This document shows, in pieces, positions 1 to 15,500 of a stretch of DNA of 64,000 bases. The first letter of the stretch is position 1. Every line of letters starts with the position of its first letter. The notes beneath the pieces are model-generated. The model did not search any database, was not told the DNA's origin, and saw only the letters and a program-made list of their open reading frames with translations. The stretch is from Holothuria scabra. Lineage: Eukaryota; Echinodermata; Holothuroidea; Aspidochirotida; Holothuriidae. A program made the translations under genes and the position numbers. Location of the stretch: assembly GCA_037179385.1 (NCBI GenBank), contig CM074185.1, forward strand, positions 8,985,371 through 9,049,370, written 5' to 3'.

Positions 1-379
1 CAATGTTGGGGTGAAGCTACCTGAAAAAGTAAAAGTAAAAGGTAGAAAGGGGTCAATTTCTACTACAAAAATAGCAAGACGGGAGTCATGCCAGAAATCT
101 CTATAAAGTTTACTTTCTTTGAGGAATCCAAGAATTAGGAAAGAATTGGTTTGTTCAAAAGTTTTCAGGTTGGGCACGGTAAGTAAATGATATGAGTCTG
201 TATGGGCATTGTATGTGATACACAATTGTTGACCAGTTGTCACCAATTTTTGGAGATTTTCTAACAGGTGCAGTCAACAATTTCTGCCAAGACAGGTGCA
301 GTTGTAATACAAATCCGCCAAGTGAACAATCTTGACCTTCTTGACATTTCTAACATCACATTTTTCTTCCTTTTTCCAG

Positions 380-552
380 GCTGCTTCTAAGAGGGCTAGC
401 TTACTTATTGTAGACAGGACTTTAGATTTGACTGGTCCTGCAGGACACCATTATGACAGCTTTCTGGACAAGATTTTTGCTCTGCTGCCCCCATTACCAG
501 GACATAATGCTGATATTACAGTGGACATGTCACACTTTTTTTCTTCATATGG
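380..552 (+). CDS. SCFD2: SCFD2 exon (first in window)
   Basis: The acceptor follows a strong pyrimidine tract (tttttccag|g), and the donor is G|GTAATT. The exon encodes AASKRASLLIVDRTLDLTGP and continues to a HFFSSYG end, leaving phase 2. The VDRTLDL core is the characteristic SM-family segment. The open frame extends upstream of the acceptor by chance, so the methionine at 332 is not a start. Confidence 0.92.
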
Positions 553-3500
553 GTAATTTTGATTTGCATGTAGTTGAGAATAACTTGTGACCAATTTAAA
601 GTAGATATCAACCAAGTTGAAGTAAAGCTTGTTTAATACCATAATTATTGATTTTTGAGTGATGCTTGTCTAACATCTAAAAAATGGATTTGGGGGCAAA
701 TCAGTACAGAAATCTATTCTGTCATCAATTTTTCAAGTCATTAAGTGGATAAACACAACTCTGCCTTTCATGCAATTTCAGTTAAACTAGATATCCTAAA
801 GCAGCTAGTTTAAAGGACCAATCCTCTCACCCCAAACTGCAATTTTGGTAGGGGGGTACCAAAATTCTCAATTGGTTCAGCTCTTTGATTGACAGCTAAT
901 TCAAACAATGCAAAGTGCCAAAGCTTGTACTACACAGGATGAACTGTACTGAGAGTGTTTTGATTATACACATTGAGCCTTTTTATACTCACCCTGGAAT
1001 CAAATAACTGAGACTGTATATGGATGAGGATGAATTTTAGATAATTGTGGGAGCTGGAGTAAATTAAGAAGGTTAGGAGAATTGGTACTGTTTGGGGTGA
1101 GAGAATTGGGTCTTTAAGATGGTTGGCAGAACAGCAAAAATCATTCACCTGTTGGCACATATGTAGCTTCCTGACCACGGCAGTAAATAATAGTCTCTTT
1201 CCTCGATGTTGTTTAATTTTCCCCATCGGTACTTGCATTGTTGAGATCTGTGTGATATGGTGAAGATATGTAGTGCTCATGGCCTATGCTGTTGCTGTAG
1301 CAGAAAGCACCACAGAGTGTGGTATGGGGTCAACTCCTTTGTCAATTTTATACTTGTCATTTTTGTTTACAGAAACTCAGACTTCAAAGTTATACCTCCA
1401 GGCTGCCTTGCCCATCCAAACTTCCAGTCCTCAGGAGAGTTACTTTCAAATCTTCTTACAGCCAGGAAGCAGACTGATGCATTGATTGCTGTCAATCGCC
1501 AGCTGGTGGAAACTATCTCTAAAGCCAAGTTGCCTATGGATGCATCAGTGACAAAAATAGGGCGGGTCACAGCTGACTCTCTAAATGCAAAACTGAAGTT
1601 ATTTAAGTAAGTGATATGAATAAGTAGAATTGGTCGTAAAGAAAGATATGCCGAAAAATTGGCCTTGATGTTGTCCCTTCCATGTTTAGGCCTGACATTT
1701 TGTTCTGTTTGTAGGGTTTCCACACAGTAAGGAAAACAGAAAAAAGTCTGTGAAAATCATCATGGTTTTTAAAATCCTTGAACTTTGGGTGTGTGGTCAG
1801 GAAAAATTGCTATAGTCTTGAAATTTGAAACATTGCAATTTTGGTAGTTGTGGTCATTTTCAGCATGAATACATTCTTGGTAAGTATGACAGGAAGGCCA
1901 TTTTGTTTGAAATTCCTAATTTTTCAGTACCTAATTTCCTTGTATTCTTCAAAAACCAAAGATTAAAATCTTGAATTTCAGTATTTCAAAAGTGTTAATG
2001 GTAATCCTTCAGCCCTGACCATAGATTACCTGAGGGCACAGATCATTTCACAAACTTTAATAGATACCATGGACTTATATATATGAACAGAGCATGTAAC
2101 ATATACGGCCTATCCGTAGATGGTCGCCACCGGCAGGAACAAAAAAGGCACACCAAGATGGCCACTGCAAACCTATAAATTGTCTGATTTGAAGACGACT
2201 GTAATATTTTAAGCAAAAGTTAAACTTGAATGGGAAACGATATCATATTTCTGCAATACGTGAAGTGATTTTGACCCATTTTAGTTTTTGTATGCTTGTT
2301 TTTGTCGAAGGTGTTTTGTGGTGACAAGAATTATAATGCCTATCAAAATTGTATCCCATAGTCTCACTGGATTACTGTTTGGAAAAGGGTATGTAGGTAG
2401 GCCTTTATCCAATGATAGGCTGGTCCTCTGGGGATAGCTGAAATATATTAATGAATATTGCCAAAATTGTGAGCAATGGCTTCAGAAAGGGACTATGAGA
2501 AAGCAACAGCAAAAAAAGAGAGCAAACTAATTAAATGGACACAATTTACATACAGGTACTAGCTTTACAAGTGCTACAAGAAAAGTACTGCAAGCTGGGG
2601 GTAAAATATTTTATGTGGTATGCTGTATTGGCTTCCACCAGAGACTTTTGGGAAGCCTTCATCTAAGCCTCTGTGGCTTCATGCTGTGTTAGATGGGGTT
2701 TTATAAAGACACACCAACAAGAATGTGTTATATAATATCACAACGAAACGAATATAAGTTACATTGTTGAGGTAAAACTGCACAAAAAGTAAAATGGAGG
2801 TTCAATTTTCACTAAAGAGAAAGCAAATACAGGATCCATGTCAGAAAGTTCTATAAAGTTTACTATCCTTGAGAAAACCAAGAATAAGGGAAGAATCTGT
2901 TTGCTCCCAAAAATTTTTGGCTTCACGCTGTGATGCAAATCATAAGTTCATCTTCAGTAACAACTGAAACCACCAAAGTCAAAATTGTGGTTTAAGGACT
3001 GATTGTGTGGTGCTGTTTAGTTTATAGTTAGATGAGGTCTTTTAGCTCAGTTTCTAACCAATCTTTTTAAGTCCGGCTGGCCATGGGCTTTTCTCCAGTT
3101 GTGATTTTCTGGCTTGTTTTGCCTACTGCATTGCTTATGCTGAGCACCAAGCACAATGGCAGTAGGTTCCTTTTAAGTCTTCTTTTGTATGACCCAAGTG
3201 AAACTCCAGACATCCTGACTACAATTAAGGGTGGGTACACTGCGTATTGAAAACACAACAAAGGACACAAGAAGTAAATTAACCACTTGATGGTGCAGTT
3301 GGAATGGCATTTAAGGTAGTGAAGTTCACTGAGTATTATAAGATGTTTCCTTCACAAATGTGATTTAAACAACTTAGTCACATAGCATCGTGTGTAGATG
3401 AAGGGAATTGTCATAGTATTTATTTTACACAACACACATGTTACAATAACGTGCAAATTAGAATAACAGATTAAAAACAACAGCTTTAATAATTATTTTC

Positions 3501-6500
3501 TTTTTCTTTCAGGTCAAATCAAGATATTTTATCAAAACACAGTGAAATAGTGCAATTATCATCAGGTTGTGTTCAAACTCTGACCCACACCCAGTACTCA
3601 CATCATGAGGATATGGCTACCAAGGAGAAACTGCTGGTTCAGATGTTAGGAGATGAGACAGATGAAGGCATCTGGAGTCACATGATCAACTTTATGACGG
3701 AGGAATTAGCAAAAGAAAGGTTTATGTCCTCTGCCCTTTATTTTGTGACTGTTTTGGTCGTAGAAGTTGGAATAATAAAGGGAGATTGATGAAGTGAAGG
3801 CACTCATTTTAGCCGTTTACAGTTGCTAGGGCAACTTTTTGTAATACAGACATGATGCTCTTGCTTTTCCTAATTTATTATCTGTGGAACTCTCAGACCC
3901 ATAGCCATATAATGTACTGAGTGAGAAGCAGGGTTTGCGTTTTAGTGCGTCTGCGCGTCATAGACGCAAGGTTCTGTCTCTGGACGCGCAGTTTATAAGG
4001 AAGGCTTCTTCCCCCGTGTCCCGAAAAGTAAGCTTGGACGCACTGAGAAATTTGGCCTCAGCCAGCATGGATATTCCTTGTTAAGAAAAATTCTATGGGC
4101 TGATGCACGAGGCTTCCTTTTGGAAAGTTCTCACTTCTTTTACTAAAGACGGTTTGGCTCCTCGATATCCTTAGAAAAAGAGATAAAAACACTGTGCTCT
4201 GTGCACATATATACACATAGCCTTAAGCCCCATATCGGCACGGAGTTCACTGACAGTCAGAACCAAACGCTTTGACCCCAGCGTAACCTGATACGGAACT
4301 GTATTGATGTTATACTACAAAGAAGGCAACCTGCAAAAAATATCGCTTGTTGCGCTGTGAAGGGGCGGGGCTTATTGCTTCATTCACGGTGCACCGTTCG
4401 AACGAACACTCTCTCAGAAAACACTGTGACTTAACTGTGTGGTTTCATTGCTTCAGATACCCGTACAAAACTAACGTACTTTAACGAAATGACTGACCAC
4501 GTGTTGTTAACACATCCCGTGACAGACAAAAATGTACTTAAATCGAAGAACGATTCCTACCCCTGCAATGGGAATGATCGTTTGATATTTTCTGCCACCA
4601 CGCGGTAATATTAAATGGAATCCGATTTGGAAGAGCGCTCAAGGTGTATTCCTTGCTGTCTCGCAGAAGGAGCCACGTAAGTTGCTGTACAAATTGTTCT
4701 GCACAAAACACATATTACAGACTATCTAGCTGCAGTGTTTCGCCGATTTTTCAAATCCCCAAGCTTTGCATACATATCTGTGCACGTTTTGTACACTTAA
4801 CACCTAGAATCTTGTGTAGTACGGTGGTTATTATCTTGCATAAATTATAAGTTATCCCCAGCATTCCTTACGTAATACAGGACTTAAGCAATGTTGTCAT
4901 ATGACCTCATTGCAAACGAAAACAGTAATGCACGTGGTACGTTTTTACCCCCAAACAAGGCATCATGTTTTGCTGGGTGACATCATATGCATAAGATCCA
5001 TTGCAAAATTCAAATTAGCCCCGGCATCGTGATTGGTTTAATTGCGTTGATTCTAGGCAGCCAATCACAACTCGCCCCTTCGCCTATGTGATTTAATGTG
5101 TGAAAATACTCGGTCTCGAGAAAAGTTTTCCCGTTGAGTTTGTGATATATACGACGATCGCGCTTGTAATGTCGGCCGGCTAGCAAAGCCGGACAAGCCC
5201 CGTGCTAAATTCACCTAGAAACGGCATCACAAATCTCTACGTGCGTGGATTTTTCGGGGATCGGACTAACGTGCATTTCAATTGCAGATTCTTTTTAAAC
5301 AAGACGTAAGTTTTGGACGAGAACTGCTAAAAATATCCGGGGATATTTATATCGGAAAGAAACCATAAGATACGTTATACGGGTGCCCGGAACTGCTAAG
5401 ATTATCATGATTGCTTAACATGGGGTTCATTACAGCGGGAGAGTAGCTACTGTACAGTATATTAACACAACTACTGTACAACCCAGTACAGTAAAAGAAT
5501 GCAATGCTCCGACATGATTGGGGGATGAAAACTGGACAGAGCATGATGTTGGCCTTTGAACTAAATTATCAAAGGGCATGTGACATGGAATGCAAACAAA
5601 TGTACTGTATAAAGGGTTCATTTTTATCTCCAGTTTTGAAGTGAAACTATTTCTCCTACAAAAATGATATCCCGTTCGTGAAACGAATGGAACAATTCCC
5701 GGTATTTTCCATCCTGAACTGGTTATGGTAATACGATATGCACGAAGCAAGGGTGGGCGCGCACTAAAGTGACAAACGTGATTTCCCTCTTTTTAATAAT
5801 CTGTTATAGGTAATCAGCATCGGGCAGATTGTCTAATTAAATAATCGGTAATCGGGTATTACCTATTATAGTATCATTGGTCGATACTAAAAAAAATGAT
5901 GAAATTTATGGAATCAGCACCCTTCACTCTACAGTATTACCAGGAAAGCAAACAGAAGCATTGATGTCACATATTTTTTCTCTGAGGTAATTGTATTCAC
6001 TCTTATTTAGCACTATGGACTAAACTTTCAGCACCTACACATTGTAGTATTTAACTCAAGTACCAACAGGGGGAAATAGGGTTGAACTTGAGGAAAAGTA
6101 TAGATGGCGGGAGAATTGGACCCTTTAAAATTCCTGGTGGACCCCTTAAATTTTATGTGTCATACTTTTAAGGGGTCCAAAAACCAAGGCTGGGACCCAC
6201 TAAATTTGGAGCTCAGCGCTAACCCTGGTGAGAAGGGCAAGAACAGGGGCGGGGTTGTGAAATACTTCTGAATGGCTTATTGCTGATGGAATTGCTGCTT
6301 TGATTCCCTTAGCAAGGCAAGGTACAGGGGTGGGTTGTCACAAGGAGGTATGACATAAACATCCTTTTTTAAAGATTTTCAATGAAACACCCAACTTCTT
6401 CATCATCTAAAAGGGTGTCTCTATTTAACTTGTCTCTATTTTACTTCAGGCCACTAAACACTTACCTGGAAAACCATATCACATATTACCATAGGTCGGG

Positions 6501-9500
6501 AGTTCAAATCCTGGCCGGGTCATGCTGAAGACTTTAAAAGTGGAACCTACTGCCATTGTACTTGGTGCTCAGCATAAGCAATGGGGTAGGGAAAACCAGC
6601 CAGTGAGCCACAACTGGCAAAAAGGAGGTGGCTGGTTTTGACTTGAACCAATTGGTTTCAAACTGCATGGACCATAAAACTCCATCTAACCTAACCTATC
6701 ACGTATGTCACAGTAGAGAGTCTCATACTTGCTGCTACTGTAGAGCACCACAGGACCATGAATTAAGTTAGTTAAATGGAGTTTTACAACCCAGTTTCCA
6801 ACCTATTGGTTCAAGTTGAGCAGCCATGGTGTTTTTTCCAGTTGTGGCTCACTGGCTCCTTTTCCCTACTCCATTGCTTTTGCAGAGCATCACCCACATT
6901 GGCAGTAGGTTCCATTTTTGGAGTCTTTGGTATGACTGGACCTGGAAATAGAACCTGGACCTTCCACATGAGAGGTGGATGCATTTACTGTTCAGCCAAA
7001 CATGATGTCTCACAGGACCATAAGACACACATATTTAGCCATTATCTTTGTAAAATTTCTGGTTCAACAGTTTGAAAGGTACTTGCACAAGCCTGAATTC
7101 CCTCAAGGTTATTTAAAACATTTTGGCAGTCTTTCAACCTGTTAGACTTAATTTCTGAGGAATCCCAGGTTTTTAAGAACCTGCTGAAAGGATGTTTACT
7201 GTATGTAGTGGGTTGGGGAGGAGGGGTGTATAAAGATGTGTTAATTCAATTGCAAACCTCAAACTCTCTTTGGTGGAAAGGAAATTTCAGGAGGGCTTAG
7301 CTTCCCATGTAGGCTCCTTGGCTAGTTGGCCTGACCAGTTTTCAGTTGAATCAGGAGGAACAAAAACTTAAGGCATCATGAAATTTTTCAGTTTTACTGC
7401 TCATCTTTTGAAAGTCGAAGAAATGACATTTAACTTTCTGTGTTGAATGTATACAAAATCATTTCACTATTTGATATAAAGTTATTTGACATAGTACTAC
7501 ATCCTGTCAGTATTTTCCTCATTTTAGTTTTATATTTTTGGTGAATTTTAAATTATCAAGTAAATTTTCCATTGAGAGCAGGGAATGCTCACTCAGTGAA
7601 TGTTCAGAGATGGAAGTAAAATGGTCTCACCTCTAGTTCAATTAAACTCCTAAACTCAGGCCGTAACAATATGACAGATGTTGAATTTTACAGATACAGA
7701 CCACGATGAAATAAGTTTGTACTTGCACAAGAAAAGTTAATTTAGACAACTGTGAGAGGTGCTTTAAAGTGTACCTCAAGTCAAGAAATTCAAAAATATA
7801 ATGGTAAGAGTCCTATCACACCTTGGTTAAAGGTGCAGTAGTGTTTAGATAAACAAAGAAATACAAAGATTGTAATTTGAGTACAGCAATGACATCACAA
7901 ACTATTGCACAATGTACTGTACCATTTTATTGTTGAATGAATAAACTTCAGCATTTTATCCCTCAGCTCAGGAATGTCCTGTTCAGATGGGAGTTGTACT
8001 GTTAGAATTCATTTTGCATTGTCTGTACTATATATTTTTGAATTTTTTGACTTAAGGTACACCTTAAGTGACTGAGTTTGGAGCATTTCATCTGTCAGGG
8101 ATGAGAAGGTAAAAATTTTAAAGGCTTGTGCCCCCCAGTATTGGCCACTCATATAGACGAATCCAAGCAAGGCTTGTGTCTAGTGACTGTAGGCAGTCAT
8201 TGGTGGGGTCCATTAGCGTTAAATCATCTTCATTTATTGTCCACATGTAATTTCAAACTCTCATTATTCAGTGAAATTGAGAAAATCTAAAAGGGTTTCA
8301 GGGTACAACCATTTATGTCAAAGGTAAGCAAGGAAATTGAAAGATTAAAGGGGATGAGACTCTGGTTATGGCCGACTAAAACGAGACCATGACTTAATGT
8401 CCAGATTTGTCTATATATGGGAAGGAATTCTTTCATTTACTGTGGATTATAAAAGTGACATCTTGAAAACAGCATATTTAACATTACTTTTTCCTCTCTT
8501 GTCTTAGTCCTAATTATTCAGTGGAAGACATATTACTTTTGTGGGTCTTTCTAACATCCTTGCTTGGTGAAGATCTCACTTGGTCTCAAGAATACAAAGA
8601 TCAACTCAAAACCAAACTTATGGACCTCTTTAAGAAAACTTCTGGGAGATCAGAATTGTTTGCAGATTTATGTAAGTGCTGTTTTAGATTTATTTTCTTA
8701 AAATTTTTGTAGTGGCTGAAAATATTTGTAAGTGATGTTTTGAATGTCAAATTTGTTTTACCTTTTTCTTTGAGATGGGTGGATACCATGAGCATTGATT
8801 CTTGGAGGGGGGAGAGGGGGGAAGCAAGGGGGCAATTGCCTCCCAATGAAAGTAGTTGGTGACCAACATATTATTTTGCCCCCTTGCCATGATCTAGGCA
8901 GATTAAAAAAAAAACAAAACAGAATAAACAAAATTAAAATATACAGATGGTTTAGGGTTTCCAGAAACGTCTATTTGAGCCTATAAAAGTAATAATACTG
9001 TATTTATAACTGTGCCGTCATCCATGTTTTGTGTACTCATGTCAGTGTGGCAGTATATGCATGATTGTTTGTGTGCATGTATGTATGAACTAGTGTTCTT
9101 TGTGGCTGGATGGCTTATAGACAAGTCCACTCTTTGAAGTGAACCTCTGGTTCAGAATGTTGGAAAAATTCCCCCCCCTCCCACCCAAAAATCAGATTTA
9201 TCCCCCTGGTTGATAGTGTGTCATTTGGTGGATTAATATTTCACTTTCATAAGCTGTGGTGATGTTCCTCTGACAAAAGCTGTTTTAATAAAGTGATTCC
9301 CTTTGTAAAATACCAGTTTTCTCTATAATTTCTTTCGTTTTCCAAACTTGGAACAGATTGTGAAGAAAATGTCAGGTTTTGTGAGAATTTGTATTTTATG
9401 ATGCAATTTATTTTTTTGTTTCAATCATTGTTCTTTTGAAGTAACTGATAAATCAGAAGAAGACACTGCTGCTGTGGCTGATAACATCATCTCCAGGCTG

Positions 9501-12500
9501 GAAGGCTTGTCTTCATGTAGGAGTCACATGCAGAAACTTGGGTTAGTTTTAAATATTTCAACTACTATTAAATATGGTGTTATTGTTTTAAAAGCTGTCA
9601 TGAAGAAGTCTCTTTTTCAGTGTTTGTGCTATGCTTTGAAATTGTTAAAAGAGGGGTTTAAGGTCACAACAGGAATTGGTATGTTAGAGGGGTGCTAATT
9701 CCAGGCATTTTGGTGAAATTTGCATTGAAATCCAATGTGTGGTTCTTAAGATATGAGCATTGTTATGTTGTAGTCCTCTCAAACACCCTTCTAAAAGTGT
9801 ACCTCAATCTAGAGTTTTAGAAATATTCATTGTAGAGATTGCAAAATGAAACTTTTTCATCCAACTCCCATTGTCATAGCTTGTTCCATTGCTGAGGTAT
9901 CAAATGCTGAAATTCATTCACATAAAAGTAAAATAGTTCATTGCACAATAATTCGTTACTTTCTTGTTTTAAACTCACATTTCATTCTTTGTTTCTTTTT
10001 GAAACTGAAATGTTCATATGACCTTGAATGTTTCCTGTTTTGCTGCATGGCATGCTGTTCAGAGAGGGTTTGTTTATAGTTAGATTAGTTAAAGAGAGTT
10101 TTACTGCCCAGTTTCCAACCTATTGGTTCAAGTGGAGCTGACCACGGTCTTTTTTCCAGTTGTGGCTCACTGGCTTGTTTTACGTACTCCATTGTTTATG
10201 TAGAGCATCATGCACAATGGTACAACAATGACATCACAAGTTATTGCCCAAAAGTACCATTTTAAATTTATTGAATAAACTTCAACATTTTATATCTCAG
10301 CCAAGGGATGTCCTATAAAGATGTGAGTTGGACTGTTTGAATTCATATTTCATGCACTGGAATATATATTTTTGGAACTTTACACATAAGGTACACTTAA
10401 GTTTTAAATTATAGGTATGAACTCAATATACCCCAATAATCACTTAATTCTTCTGCACATTTTTTCCCAGTTCCATCTTGGATACAGGATCTAACACCAA
10501 GCCTGCTTCATATAATTCCATCTTCCAACAATTGATAAACATGATCTTTGACCCCAATCAACCAGAGTTAGTGGACATTGAATTCAAGTCCACCGGACTT
10601 CGTGATCTGCTAAAGACCGGCTTCAGGTATTTGTTATATTCACAAAACTAAATCTACTCTCCATTGTTCTGTAATTTGATACAAGGGATGGTAAGCCACC
10701 TTCAAATTGCTATCAGAGTTTTTCTTTCAATTTTTTTGCAACTTTGATTCTCCAACACATTTGTGCTTAAAACTAACAAAACTTGGTCCGTGATCACTGT
10801 TTCTGGTCATGATTGGCTAATAGTATATCGAATAGCATCCAGTCTTGTTTCTGAATATTCATGAATTTTCATTCAACAGTAACTAGCACCAAATTCACAT
10901 TTCTTGTAACCTGAAAGACCTCATCAATGTTTCTCAATGTTCTGGTGACATGTTGAATTTCCCTGTCAATAAAAACTCTGTCCACACCTTTTTGCTTCAG
11001 TGAACGAAGGTCATTAAAAATCAGATTAGCAGTTGCCCTGCTGCTTGCCTTTCACACCTCACAAATATTGGCACATCTGACCGGTATTATTCCACCTTTG
11101 TTTACATCTTGTGATAGCTGTCTCGTATCAAGCGTGTGGTTTCTTGGAAAATGCTTGAATGAGCAGGAAGTTTGGTGAAATTTGATTACCTGCCAAACCT
11201 TCCTTTCGGTGGGGACTCAGGTGAAATATTTAATAGGGTTAGAAATTCTGGAAAAAAAGGATAATATTCTTGTAAACCTCTGGTTGCCCCTTCATAATTG
11301 TTTGCATTTTATCAAGAGATAAAGAGTGTAAACATAATAAAATCAGTTTTGTATATAAACAACCACATTAGGAAAGAAACATTTTGTAGAAATCTCCTTG
11401 CAAATAGTCATAGCTGGTGTACCCTGCAAAACCCTCCTCTTCTTCAGACTTGCAGTGGGGAGGTTCAGAGTTCAAGTCCTGGCTGGGTCATGCTAAAGAC
11501 ATTAAAAAGGGAATCTACTGCCATTGTGCTTTTTGCTCAGCATAGGCAATGGAGTAGGGAAAACAAGCCAGTGAGCCACAACTGGAAAAAGGGCTGTGGT
11601 CTGCTCAACTTGAACCAGTTGGTTGGAAACTGCATGTGGAAAAAAGTCCATTAGCCAAGTGCAGCACCCTCTGTGGCTCTCTCCACCTATCTCCAGAGTT
11701 GTTATCTCTGCTTAATCTATTGAGCAAACAAGCTCTCAATTAGTCCTCATTGACCACAACTTCCATATCAACAAGATACTGGAACTACTTGCTGTTGATT
11801 GTTTATTGAATCTATTATTTGAGATTTTGCACCACTGTTGAGCCTTCAGGATTAGTACAAGATGGCGAGGAGTGAGGAAGCAAGGTGTGAGATGATGACT
11901 CATGCTCTAATAAACAATGTCCAAAATCCTGTCGAGACAGCCACTCGACGGGATTTTGAGTTTTCAGGAGGTGCAGCATTTCAGAAATGGACTTTGTGAT
12001 GGCATGTGGGCCTTAAAACACCATCTAACCATCTACAGAAACCATCTAAACCTAACCCACCATTCCTACTGCCCTGTTTTCCCAAAAAGAGTAGCTTGAT
12101 GTGAAGTTCAAGTAAATAATAAGCTCCAATATGATTTTATCCAGTTTATAGTTGCGTAGCAAATACAAAACAGCTCTCAGCTTCCCAGTTTTGAATGACT
12201 TTGTAAAAAACACAAAAGAAGTGTTTCATGTTACAAAGAGATGGTGGAATCTGTTTACAAAAGAAAGGTTGTGCCAATATTGAGTCTCTTCATATTTTCA
12301 AAGAAGAAGGAAGCAAAGTGTACTTATTAATGTCAACAGAAAAGTAAATACCACAAAATAAGTTATGCCTTAAAGTAAGTTTGCATTTCCTGCAGTTTGT
12401 GATTCATTGTTGAAAAATACACTCAGGTAGGAAGCTTGGATAAATTTTTTATGTTCATGACTGTGGTTGAAAAGAAAACTGTTTTGTTTTGGGGAGGTTA

Positions 12501-15500
12501 AAGGTCACATGAGATCACTAGCCATCAAAAAGCAAAATTCCCCCCAAATTCTTAAGATCATCATATGGGATCACCAAAGTTCAAAAAAAGAATTTTCCAA
12601 AGTTTTCTTAGTGCAAGGAATCACTATAAAGCCTTTGGGTCTTCTTGGTTGTTACTGAATTTGAGCTTTCCGTCAAGGGAAGTTAAGTACATATTGAAAT
12701 ATACAGTGAGGTGGATTTTAATTTCATTAAAATGATTCAGAGCTAATGAGCTAAGTGGGTATTGGACAAGGACTTTGTTGAAGACATCTTCATAAAATTC
12801 ATAAGCTGTTTCTGGTATCTAATGGGTTGAGGTAAGATCACAGCATAGATATCAGAATGGCCTATTTCTCATTCATTCTTGATTCATTCTTGATCTGAGG
12901 ATAAAACTATGTACAAGATGCCATTTTGGATAGAGCAGTTGCAACAAGTAGGTTTCTTACATACAAAAGTCAACTAACACACCACCTTCTGATCACAAAC
13001 AAATATACTCAGACAATAGGTACAGTATGGCTGTGGTCAAGTGGTTAGAGCATCAAACTTGCAGCTGGGAGGTCAGGAGTTTGAGTCCTGACATGGTCAT
13101 ACCGGAGACTTTAAAAACCTACTGCCATTGTGCTTGGTGCTCAGCATAATCAGATAATCAGTGGAATATGAAAAACAAGCCAGTGAGCCACAATTGGAAA
13201 AAAGGTCATGGCTCACGCAACCTAAAGCAGTTGGTGAGGAACTGAGCCATAAAGCCCGGTACACACCCCCAACTGCAGAACACCCTCAGTTGTAGACAAT
13301 TTGCATAAATCGTAGACACTTCTTTGGTGGTCAGGGCCGTGTGACGTGGCACTGATTGCATCCAACTGCCATCGAACATGTTCGATCAAACCGACGGCTT
13401 GCGACACAATGGAACTCTAGAGGTGAAACTGGCCACATCGCCAGGACTACAGCCGATGCCACACCTTGTCGCTTGTTGTCATTAGTTGTGTGAATTGGGC
13501 TGAAATCCTTTTCTAATTAAATAACCCCCGAAAAAAGTAATCTTACCATACTGGTCAATATAGTTGTGACATACGGTGAAGATATTTTGGAAAATACTGA
13601 TATGTGAAAATAGTAATGTGGACTCATCCTTACTCAGCTTTATCTGCAAAATTGTGCATTAAGAACTCTTCTGCATAAATATTTATAAACTAATTTTTCA
13701 CCATTTAAACTGTTAATCTTCATCTAAGCCAATTTAACTTGGTCCATGACTTCCTGTGGTTACCAAGCACATTAAATTTAAACTGTGCAATGGGAGAAAT
13801 TGACAACAGTTTATCTGTTGTGTAACCAACTGGATAAAGAGGGTTTTATTACACCCAACCTTCCCTTTGTGAGGTGGGGTAAAGGTGTTCAGATTTTTAA
13901 GGAGGCGAGCTCCCCCAGCTGAAAATTCCCTTTGGAACCCTTTGGGGTGATACCCTTTGAACCCAAAGGGTTTCAAATGGTACCCTTTCAGAAAACCCTT
14001 TGCAGTCAAAGGGCTCCCCTTTGGTTCTTGGTGGAAACTGGAAAAATCTCAAAGGGATTTAAAGAACTACCATTTGCATAAACCAAACCCTTTTGAAAAC
14101 CGTTTAGAACCATTTGGAACTCATTGAAACCCTTTGATGAATGGAGTATGGACAAAGGGTCTCTAATGGAATTTTTTGCTAGGCCTTATGTGACAAATAA
14201 AAGATGAGTGAAATTCAACAGCCAAATTCAGTTAACTGAAAGGTTGTTACTTACAGTTTTACATGCTATTACACTGTAAAAAACAAGCCAGTGGGCCACA
14301 AGTGGATAAAAGGCTGTGGCCCAACTTAACTGAATTGGTTAAAGACTGAAAAAACCTCATCAAACTAACCATGCCGTCACAGAGCCCATTACTGAAATGC
14401 TGCACCTCCTGAAAACTCAAATTTCCGTTGAGTGGCTGTCTCGACAGGATTTTGGACATTGTTTATTAGAGCATGAGTCATCATCTCACACCTTGCTTCC
14501 TCACTCCTCTCCATCTTGTACTAATCCTGAAGGCTCAACAGTGGTGAATAATCTCAAACAATGGATTCAATAAACAGTTTATAGCAGCAAGTAGTTCCAG
14601 TATCTTGTTGGTGAGGAAGTTGTGGTCAATGGGGACTAATTGAGAGCTTGTTAGCTCAATAGATTAAGCAGAAATAAAAACTCTGGAGATAGGTGGAGAG
14701 AGCCACGGATGGTGCTGCACTTGGCTAATGGACTTTTTTTTCGACATGTGTAGCTTACCCACAAGTTAAATTTACTTTGAATATTTTGAAAATGCTCTGT
14801 CGATCTCAATTTATAGTTGTACGTCACAGAGTATATATATTTTTAGGGCCTGTCTAGCTGTTTTTCAGTCAGTGTGTGTCTGTCTGTTTGTTTGTCTTTC
14901 TTTTGTGAAGGGTTTATCTATAAAGGTCAAAGGTCATGTAAAAGTCATTTAAAGACACTATTTGTGAAGACACAATACTTTTCATATTAAGAATAAGAAA
15001 TTGATATTCATAATTAAGAAGGAGTAACAAGTAGTGGCAGTTTGAAGTTTCTTCATAGAGTAGTATTGTACAATAGGTCAAAGGTCAAACAGGAACACTT
15101 TTACATCTGTTTACACCTGATGGTGGGATGTATACACTTGTAAAACAGTTTACTATGCTCAGCTGGGGTAGTGCTCAGACGTTTTGTTATGAGCTGGCTG
15201 AGGCAGAAAGGTAACAAATACATGCGCAGATATAAACTTCGAACTTTTCCATTAGCTTTTAAAGAATCACATACTGTCATGAGTCAGTTCCTCAGATTCA
15301 TTTGTTGTTGTATTCTAATGCTCGGCATAAGCAATGGAGCAGGGAAAATATGCCAGTGAGCCACAACTGGAAAAAAGGCCCTGGTTGGCTTGACTTGAAC
15401 CAATTTGTTGGAAACTGGGCTGTAAAACGCCATTTAACCTTATACTTGTATTCTAATTCAAAGGGCAGGGTGCCAAAGTTGTTTCTGTCCTCACCTTCTT

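Noticed and set aside
13025..13262. A functional tRNA gene
   Set aside because: A and B boxes are present, but the acceptor stem and anticodon arm do not form, and the body is shared with eleven SINE copies.
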